Shown here piece after piece: positions 58,813 through 64,000 of a stretch of DNA of 64,000 nt. Where the stretch lies: contig JABRWB010000005.1 in assembly GCA_039961635.1 (NCBI GenBank), forward strand, positions 23,259 through 87,258, read 5' to 3'. The position numbers and the translations under genes are program-made. The DNA comes from a bacterium (GTDB taxonomy: Bacteria; 4484-113; JAGGVC01). Position 1 is the stretch's first letter. Each line of letters opens with the position of its first letter. The notes below the pieces were generated by a model that ran no database searches, was not told where the DNA came from, and worked only from the letters and a program-made list of their open reading frames with translations.

Positions 58813-58990
58813 ATCGCCGCGGCATGTTTCATGTAGGGGGTCGCACGCTTCGGCGGTTATCGCGCCCGCGGCATTGCCGGAGTTTGCGGTTCGCCCGAAC
58901 TGTCGTTGGAACGTTGAAAAAAGTTGAGGCTTGCCGGGCGGTACGGTCCGAAGGACGCATCCGGGTGCGCCCCGTCTCCGGAACCGCAAG

Positions 58991-59089
58991 GCAAGTTGAT
59001 TAGTGGCCGAGTGGGCCAGTTGCCGAGTTAAGACCAAACCTGAGCTCAGCCACTAAGCCACTAAGCCACTAGGCAACTAATCAACTTCC
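58991..59089. repeat. Palindromic array of GTTGCC/GGCAAC units
   Basis: The left arm GCAAGTTGATTAGTGGCCGA and the right arm CCACTAGGCAACTAATCAAC are inverted, with about 30 nt between. It is a smaller version of the arrays around the four-helix-bundle gene, without a gene in the middle. It lies before the secreted-protein cluster. Confidence 0.7.
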
Positions 59090-59137
59090 GTTTTTTCGTT
59101 GTTCTGTTTTACCCGATCTTTTAAGGAGGATCTTGAA

Positions 59138-59608
59138 ATGAGGTACTTGCTTCTTGTTTTGGCGCTGCTCGTCATGTTCGCAGTGCCCGCGATGGCGGCG
59201 GACAGCGATCCTGTTACTATCGACGTAACAATCACCGATTTTTACACGATTACCGTGACCGGCGGGCCGATAACGTTTACTTTCGATGGCCCCGAGGACT
59301 ACACAACTCCTCCGGAATTCACCGGCCTTACACTTTCCGGCGTCACCAACGACTCGACCGCCAAAATTTACATGACTGTTACTGAAGGAGCAAATTGGAG
59401 CGGTTACGGTGTGGCTTTCGAAGCATGGGATTTTGACACCAGCTCCGACAGCTGGGAAGATGAAGATACCTGGGAAATTGAATTTGGAGCCGGAGCATAT
59501 ACGTATGACTATGCTGACGATGGCTTGAAATTCAGGTTGACCGGGGTTGACTATGCCGAGAACGACGTCGCTGACGGATCAGTCGTTTTCACCGCCACCT
59601 CTGCATAG
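59138..59608 (+). CDS. Small secreted beta-rich protein (cluster member 1)
   Basis: The product is 156 aa from the ATG at 59138 with a perfect AAGGAGGA. A signal peptide (LLLVLALLVMFAVPAMAA) is followed by a mature beta-rich chain opening DSDPVTIDVTITDFYTITVT. This opening resembles those of the next two secreted proteins (members 2 and 3). It is rich in Asp/Thr/Tyr with few Lys. Fimbrial or spore-coat-like subunits look like this, but no donor-strand motif can be confirmed. It probably belongs to the locus containing the chaperone-like protein at 62293. Confidence 0.6.
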   Translation: MRYLLLVLALLVMFAVPAMAADSDPVTIDVTITDFYTITVTGGPITFTFDGPEDYTTPPEFTGLTLSGVTNDSTAKIYMTVTEGANWSGYGVAFEAWDFDTSSDSWEDEDTWEIEFGAGAYTYDYADDGLKFRLTGVDYAENDVADGSVVFTATSA

Positions 59609-59687
59609 CGAGAGCGCGACATGGGCGCCGGGATTTCCCGGTGCTCCGAAGTGACGAGTTTGCACAAATGCAAGGAAGGTACAGCGA

Positions 59688-60302
59688 ATGCGCAATTTCC
59701 TAAAGTACAAGCCGGTTTTCCTCTTCCTGCTTTTGGCGCTCGCCTGGTGTTTGATTCCCGCTGACGCGTATGCCGACGACGAAGCTGAAACCCAGATCGA
59801 TGTCGTGATTACTTCGTTTTTCGACATCTGGTTGACTGAAGTTGGACCCAACCTGGATGTGCCGACCACTGTTCCTCTTACGCTCGTCGAGTTTCCCGAT
59901 GCCGATTATGATGATCTGGTTGCAGGGCACTTGCACCCGTATCCGGAGAGGGATAATGACAATGACAGGGACCATGTCGGTCACATCCATGTCACTGCAA
60001 ACCATGCTTTCCTTGTCGGCGTCGAGATGACTGGCGGTGCTTGGGCCGATTACGACGGCAACGGCGACGGCAACAGCGACATGTACTTGTATGTATGGCA
60101 GGATGCCCAACCAAAAGTTCTGCTTCGGCAGGTTGGGGATGACGGCGGGCTTGGCTGGAATGGGTCGCCTGCATACGATTCGTATACCAAGCTTCGTATG
60201 AGATTTGAAGGCTTGAGCACTTCCACTCCGGCAGGCTACTATTCGGGAACGCTTACGTTCACCGTCTGGTCAGAAGACGGAGACGACCCATATGGTGGCT
60301 AG
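59688..60302 (+). CDS. Small secreted beta-rich protein (cluster member 2)
   Basis: The product is 204 aa. Signal peptide FLFLLLALAWCLIPADAYA is followed by DEAETQIDVVITSFFDIWLT. A calcium-like acidic segment YDGNGDGNSDMYLYVW occurs near residue 125. It ends GYYSGTLTFTVWSEDGDD, a typical last strand pair. Together with neighbours it may form a surface polymer. The acidic loop could bind Ca2+. Confidence 0.6.
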   Translation: MRNFLKYKPVFLFLLLALAWCLIPADAYADDEAETQIDVVITSFFDIWLTEVGPNLDVPTTVPLTLVEFPDADYDDLVAGHLHPYPERDNDNDRDHVGHIHVTANHAFLVGVEMTGGAWADYDGNGDGNSDMYLYVWQDAQPKVLLRQVGDDGGLGWNGSPAYDSYTKLRMRFEGLSTSTPAGYYSGTLTFTVWSEDGDDPYGG

Positions 60303-60427
60303 CTCGTATTGTGAAGGTATTAATGGCCGAATCAAACACGCGACTCTCCCTTGTGGGATTCGATAATGGCGGCAACGCCGCAAACCAGGTGATTGCCCCG
60401 CAGGGAGTTTGACAACCTGAAGTAAAC

Positions 60428-60468
60428 AAGGGGACGGCCGGACCCCGGATAATCCGGCCTCCCCTTTT
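60428..60468 (+). terminator. Rho-independent terminator
   Basis: AAGGGGACGGCCGGA pairs imperfectly with TCCGGCCTCCCCTT around CCCCGGATAA, then TT. It lies 126 nt after member 2, so members 1-2 and members 3-5 may be separate transcripts. Confidence 0.7.
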
Positions 60469-60514
60469 GCAGTTTCGTATTCATTCATTCATACGTTGAT
60501 CGAAGGATTCATAG

Positions 60515-61111
60515 ATGATATTCTTCCGGCCGGTGAAACTTTGGCTTTTCGCGCTCGCGGTTTTCACGCTTGCGGCCCTGCCGGAGATTGCTAAGGCCGG
60601 AGACTCGGACTCGGTCGAAGTGACGGTCACGATCGAGCCGGTGATGGAAGTTGAGTGGGAGGGGGGCAGCCTCGAGATAAAGTTCAACCTCAACTGGCTG
60701 AACGTGCTCAAGGGCTATAAAAAGCATTCCGAATACGGCGACCTATACTGGTGGAGCAACGTGGACGACTGGGTGATTACGACGACGCGGACCGAATGGT
60801 CGCCCGCTCCCGACGAGGACGCCGAGCTTGCTCTCTGGGTGCGCTGGGGGTTTCCGCCCGAAAACGACGACGAGGCCGAGCCGCCCAATCCCGATCCGGA
60901 ACTTTATCCCGACCTTGGATTGTACGAATGGGATCCCGTTCCCGCGCCTTCCGAAGACTGGGGCGGCGATATAATCTGGATAGACGGCTCCAACTACGGC
61001 GCGGGTTCGGGCGTTTTCGCCGACGTGGACTGGCTTGCGACGTGGTACCCGTGCTATCTTAACAAGGGAAAGTACACAAGCGTCGTCACGATCTCGATAT
61101 CGGCGGGGTAG
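60515..61111 (+). CDS. Small secreted beta-rich protein (cluster member 3)
   Basis: The product is 198 aa. Signal peptide KLWLFALAVFTLAALPEIAKA is followed by GDSDSVEVTVTIEPVMEVEW. It is acidic (ENDDEAEPPNPDPELYPDLG) and Trp-rich, and ends with KYTSVVTISISAG, a probable terminal strand. Eleven nt separate it from the next gene, with which it probably forms an operon. The role is inferred from context only. Confidence 0.6.
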   Translation: MIFFRPVKLWLFALAVFTLAALPEIAKAGDSDSVEVTVTIEPVMEVEWEGGSLEIKFNLNWLNVLKGYKKHSEYGDLYWWSNVDDWVITTTRTEWSPAPDEDAELALWVRWGFPPENDDEAEPPNPDPELYPDLGLYEWDPVPAPSEDWGGDIIWIDGSNYGAGSGVFADVDWLATWYPCYLNKGKYTSVVTISISAG

Positions 61112-61121
61112 AGGAACTGCG

Positions 61122-61628
61122 ATGAAAAGACTTGGAAACAAATTGAAGCTTTTTCTTGCGGCCCTCCTTGCCGCCGCATTGCTTGCGCCGTCCGCCGCGT
61201 TCGCCGGAAAGGAAAAGGACGGCGAGTTCGAAATTGACTGCCCCGAAGTGCGGTATCTGGAGCTCGACACCGACAACCTGGATTACCAGGTGACCGGCCA
61301 GCAGATGCTGGACGGCTGGACCCAGACCAAAACCATCGTCGCCAAGATAAGCGCGAACTGCCAGTGGGTGCTGAACATATACGGAACGAGCGAGTATTGG
61401 ACGAAGGAAAACGAGGACGGGAATTTCAAGTCCGTCGGCGACATCTGGTGGAATTATTCGCAGAATCCGTTCCAGGCGCTGACTCTTACCCCGAACCAAA
61501 TCGCCAGCGGCGGGAAGAAGTACAACCAGGCGTACCCGGTGCATATCAAAATCGCACTCGATATTTCGCAGGACGGCCCGGGGGTTTATCATTACGAGTT
61601 CGTGACGTTCGAGATCACCGCGCCATGA
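61122..61628 (+). CDS. Small secreted beta-rich protein (cluster member 4)
   Basis: The product is 168 aa from the ATG at 61122 (AGAGGA upstream). Signal peptide LKLFLAALLAAALLAPSAAFA is followed by GKEKDGEFEIDCPEVRYLEL. The pair of cysteines (EIDCPEV and ISANCQWV) could form a disulfide. It ends HYEFVTFEITAP, typical of exported beta-sandwich subunits. Its stop overlaps the next gene's ATG (ATGA). Confidence 0.62.
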   Translation: MKRLGNKLKLFLAALLAAALLAPSAAFAGKEKDGEFEIDCPEVRYLELDTDNLDYQVTGQQMLDGWTQTKTIVAKISANCQWVLNIYGTSEYWTKENEDGNFKSVGDIWWNYSQNPFQALTLTPNQIASGGKKYNQAYPVHIKIALDISQDGPGVYHYEFVTFEITAP

Positions 61629-62290
61629 CCGACGCAAAAAAAAAAAGTGAATTAACCGAATATACCGCCGGACTCCAGTCCGGCGCATCCGTTTCGTCTC
61701 GTTTCATTGCCGCCGCGCCGATCTGGAGATCGGCGGTATATGTTTTGAGGTTGTTTTTGATAGCGGTCCGGGCGAGGCGCCCGGCCTCCTTTGACGAAAA
61801 TATACCGCGCTTCGCCGGAAGGGCGCATACCGGTTTTCAACTGTCAACTGTCAACTGTCAACTGTTAACTTGTCTTTTCCTCCTTCTTCTCTCCACTCCC
61901 GCGTTCCCGGCAACTCAATCAATATCGGTGGGGGACATCACATTCGGCACCGTCGGCGAGGACGAGTACCTTCGCGGCTTCGCCTACCTCCCCGACGTCC
62001 CGGTGTACTGGCAATCCGACGTCCCGTGGATTATTACCGTCCGGTCGCTGGACCCGGATCTGGGAGCCAGCCACGACGGAACCTACGTCAAGCCGCTGTC
62101 GGATCTTATGTTCCGGCCCTCCGGCGAAAAGAACTGGCGCAGGATGCGCCAGGACGCGGAGGAGATCGCAAGCGGAACCGAAACGGGCGAAGGGACGATT
62201 TACGCGGACTTCCGCGTTATACTCAAGTTTCAAAACGACGTTCCGGGCAGGTACCGGACGACGCTGATCTTCACGATCGAGGAGCTGTAG
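61625..62290 (+). CDS. Secreted beta-rich protein whose 5' end contains repeat insertions (cluster member 5)
   Basis: The ATG at 61625 overlaps the previous stop. The first 80 codons are encoded by repeats: a twin-hairpin element (YTAGLQSGASV...RSAVYV), a second hairpin segment, then CAACTGT units (FQLSTVNCQLL). Only after these does a signal-like segment (LLTCLFLLLLSTPAFPA) and a mature domain begin: SISVGDITFGTVGEDEYLRG, ending YRTTLIFTIEEL. So the normal N-terminus has been displaced. A later start within the repeats (TTG at 61744) is possible. The mature part resembles its neighbours in strand pattern. Confidence 0.55.
   Translation: MTDAKKKSELTEYTAGLQSGASVSSRFIAAAPIWRSAVYVLRLFLIAVRARRPASFDENIPRFAGRAHTGFQLSTVNCQLLTCLFLLLLSTPAFPATQSISVGDITFGTVGEDEYLRGFAYLPDVPVYWQSDVPWIITVRSLDPDLGASHDGTYVKPLSDLMFRPSGEKNWRRMRQDAEEIASGTETGEGTIYADFRVILKFQNDVPGRYRTTLIFTIEEL
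61661..61740. repeat. 80-bp twin-hairpin element in the secreted-protein gene
   Basis: TATACCGCCG and CGGCGGTATA are perfect inverted ends. Inside, each end forms a hairpin (CGCCGGACTCCAGTCCGGCG and CGCCGATCTGGAGATCGGCG). It is translated in frame. Same architecture as the galK and miaA elements, different sequence. Confidence 0.85.
61838..61870. repeat. Heptamer array (CAACTGT)4
   Basis: Four CAACTGT units precede TAACTTGTC, immediately upstream of the signal-peptide codons of member 5. Confidence 0.8.
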
Positions 62291-62292
62291 AT

Positions 62293-63207
62293 TTGATACG
62301 GATCTTTTTTGCGGCTTCGCTCTTCGTCGTTTTCCTCGCGGGCGGCGCGCTGGCGCAGGGATTCTCGGTCGCGCTGGGCGGCCAGGAATTTACAGCTTCG
62401 CCCGGCGAGACCGTGAGCGGCAGGATTTCGGTGTCCAACGGCTCGGAGAAGCCGACCGGGGTGAAGGTGTACGCGGGCGACCTGGTGCGTGACGCCGAAA
62501 AAACGCAGTCCTACCAGTTCAAGGACGAAGGCGGCTATGAATCCCGCTCCCTTATTCCGTGGCTGACGTTTACGCCCGACCAGATAACGCTCGATCCGGG
62601 CGGATCGGCGGAAGTTCTGTACCAGATCGAGATTCCGGCGGATGAGTCGCTTTCGGGCAGTTACTGGGGCGTGATTTACGTGTCCTCGATCCCGTCCGAA
62701 GAGCCGCTCTTCAAAGAGGACGAACCCGCCGAGGAAAAGAAGCCCAAAATCGGAATCCGGATGGTCTTCCGGTACGCCGTCAAGATTTACGTCACGATAA
62801 AGGGCACCGAAACGAGAGGCGGCACTTTCAAAGCGTTGAATGTTGCACCTGCGAAAGGCGGGTTCGACGCGACCGCTCTGTTCGAAAACACCGGCAACGT
62901 TTGGATGCGCCCCAAGTGCTGGCTGGAGCTGCGGGACGCGACGGGCGCGGCGGTTTTCACGCAGGAGCACAGCGAGCAAACCGTCCTGCCCGAAAGCGCG
63001 CTCGACTTCAAGTTCGAGGTGCGGGGCGCGCCCGTTCCGCCGGGCGAGTACCTTTTGATGGTGATCGCGGACTACGGCGGCGAGAAGCTGGTCGCCGCCC
63101 AGGCGCGCGTCAACATATCCGAACCGCCGCCGGAATCCGAATCCGCCGCGGAATCGTCCGCGGAAACGGAAGCCGGATCGTCCGCGGAGGCGGAAGTTGA
63201 AAATTGA
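62293..63207 (+). CDS. Periplasmic chaperone-like protein (PapD/DUF916-like)
   Basis: The start is a TTG at 62293, just after the previous stop; the product has 304 aa. Signal peptide FFAASLFVVFLAGGALA is followed by a domain with SPGETVSGRISVSNGSEKPT, WLTFTPDQITLDPGGSAEVL and SGSYWGVIYVSSIPSEE. A second domain follows (RMVFRYAVKIYVTIKGTETR, GFDATALFENTGNVWMRPKC). Two Ig-like units in this order, with the PxGSYWGVI strand, fit chaperones of pilus systems (PapD-like) or DUF916 cell-surface proteins. A Ser/Glu/Ala-rich tail ends the protein. Following five small exported subunits, it may stabilise them. An usher gene is not visible and could lie beyond the window. Confidence 0.6.
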   Translation: MIRIFFAASLFVVFLAGGALAQGFSVALGGQEFTASPGETVSGRISVSNGSEKPTGVKVYAGDLVRDAEKTQSYQFKDEGGYESRSLIPWLTFTPDQITLDPGGSAEVLYQIEIPADESLSGSYWGVIYVSSIPSEEPLFKEDEPAEEKKPKIGIRMVFRYAVKIYVTIKGTETRGGTFKALNVAPAKGGFDATALFENTGNVWMRPKCWLELRDATGAAVFTQEHSEQTVLPESALDFKFEVRGAPVPPGEYLLMVIADYGGEKLVAAQARVNISEPPPESESAAESSAETEAGSSAEAEVEN

Positions 63208-63325
63208 AAGTTGCTTAGTTGCTTAGTGGCTTAGTGGCCTGGTAGCTTAGTGGCTTAGTGGCTGAGTTTTGAATTGGTTTTAACTGGGCAACTGGGCAAC
63301 TAGGCAACTCGGCAACTAGGCAACG
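63207..63325. repeat. Palindromic array of GTTGCTTA/GGCAACTA units
   Basis: The first half reads AGTTGCTTAGTTGC and the second GGCAACTAGGCAAC, inverted around about 25 nt. It starts at the chaperone stop codon and is followed by a CAACTGT segment (63345-63364). Confidence 0.75.
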
Positions 63326-63407
63326 GAATTACTGGGCATCTTTCCAACTGTCGACTGTTAACTTTTGATTTGTTGTTTTCCCTTTCACAGGGATGTCGAA
63401 GGGGGGC

Positions 63408-64000
63408 ATGATTATGAGGAAGAACGACCGAGGCGGCGATTATGCTGGCGAGCGCGGCTCCGGCTGGAGCGCGTCGTCGCGCGACATCGAGTCGCGGCTG
63501 TCCCGGCTGGGCGGCAAGGTCAAGCAGTTCTGCCGCAAGCTGAAGATGGAAGAGGCCGCCGGGCGGCTGGTGCGGGAGCACCTTCAGTACTCGTCCGCCG
63601 CGGCGCACCAGGCGCTGGCCGACGCGCGGCGGGCGAAGGACGAGCGCGAGGCCCAACGGCTGCTCGGCGCGGCGCTGCAGCAGATGAACGCGCTGATATT
63701 CTGGCTGGGGCAGCTCGAATATATGGGCGTGCAAGGCAGCGACGCGGCCAAGGCGTGCCGGGCGGCGGGCGAGCAGCTCGCGTTCGAGATCAAAACCGCG
63801 ATGGCCGAGGGCGGAATAGTCCGAGGAGAAAGGATGGAAAACCGGCGGCGGGACTACCACCTGCGCGGTCTGATCGATTCCGGCGAGTACGACCAGGCGC
63901 TTTTGTACGTGGATACGATAGCGCGGATGGGCGACGAGAACGACAACGCGGAGCTTGCGGACCGCTACCGCGGCTACCGCGGGCGGATAATCCAGATAAT
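63408..64000 (+). CDS. Helical protein, partial (runs off the right edge)
   Basis: Translation from the ATG at 63408 gives about 197 codons with no stop. The sequence begins MIMRKNDRGGDYAGERGSGW; the next 180 residues are helical and charged (RDIESRLSRLGGKVKQFCRK, SAAAHQALADARRAKDEREA). There are no membrane segments or recognised motifs. AAGGGGGG lies upstream. It could be part of a larger coiled-coil or repeat protein of which only the start is seen. It is separated from the secreted-protein cluster by a palindromic array. Confidence 0.6.
   Translation, partial: MIMRKNDRGGDYAGERGSGWSASSRDIESRLSRLGGKVKQFCRKLKMEEAAGRLVREHLQYSSAAAHQALADARRAKDEREAQRLLGAALQQMNALIFWLGQLEYMGVQGSDAAKACRAAGEQLAFEIKTAMAEGGIVRGERMENRRRDYHLRGLIDSGEYDQALLYVDTIARMGDENDNAELADRYRGYRGRIIQI

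Overview
The window looks like a high-GC chromosomal contig from an uncultured, probably diderm, heterotrophic bacterium. I infer this from many Cys-lipobox lipoproteins, a PapD/DUF916-like periplasmic protein, housekeeping genes (galK, miaA, an aconitase, an acyl-CoA dehydrogenase, a superoxide dismutase), and large secreted proteins built from PKD, IPT/TIG, dockerin-like and beta-propeller modules. I cannot name the phylum.

Region 1 (1-10.8 kb, all minus strand) is a prophage or prophage remnant. It holds a partial C5 cytosine methyltransferase, an excisionase-type HTH protein, a four-gene operon with ATGA stop/start overlaps (amidoligase, unknown protein, class II glutamine amidotransferase, AIG2-type gamma-glutamylcyclotransferase), and a tail/structural module with a DUF4815-like protein. 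Two adjacent structural genes carry in-frame stop codons. The module ends at a truncated gene beside the 3' end of a tRNA-Asn, a classic integration site.

Region 2 (11-18.7 kb) is chromosomal: an AMIN/SPOR-like envelope protein, a DUF169 protein, orphan HicB-like proteins, a NYN-domain protein, galactokinase and MiaA. Both galK and miaA are interrupted in frame by twin-hairpin palindromic elements. Region 3 (18.8-26.5 kb) has three tandem paralogous lipoproteins with a dockerin-like pair, PKD domain(s) and a seven-repeat propeller; a fourth relative lies at 36.6-39.7 kb.

Region 4 (26.6-41.1 kb) is mixed: a frameshifted gene, a HicBA pair, acyl-CoA dehydrogenase, aconitase, a degenerate HD-GYP protein, a GNAT protein, a hydrolase-fold protein lacking its nucleophile, an aldehyde dehydrogenase-like protein and a class III aminotransferase. 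Region 5 (41.2-52.4 kb) is one plus-strand operon of secreted proteins: an S8 protease, a cohesin-like lipoprotein, an M6 metalloprotease, an IPT lipoprotein and an IPT protein with a C-terminal dockerin-like module, ending in a strong terminator. Three of the five share a C-terminal tail of the type PNLxGxxxI/L. Together with the dockerin-like lipoproteins this suggests a non-cellulosomal cohesin-dockerin surface assembly centred on proteases.

Region 6 (52.7-55.2 kb) has a superoxide dismutase whose last 193 bp are duplicated downstream of an AT-richer insert encoding an SDH-type Clp-fold serine protease. Region 7 (55.6-64 kb) has two paralogous HTH proteins, a four-helix-bundle gene flanked by inverted short-repeat arrays, a 20-nt tandem repeat, and a run of small secreted beta-rich proteins followed by a chaperone-like protein, resembling the subunit/chaperone part of a surface-fibre locus. 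Several genes across the window have a TANNNT box 6-7 nt before the start codon, which suggests leaderless mRNAs.
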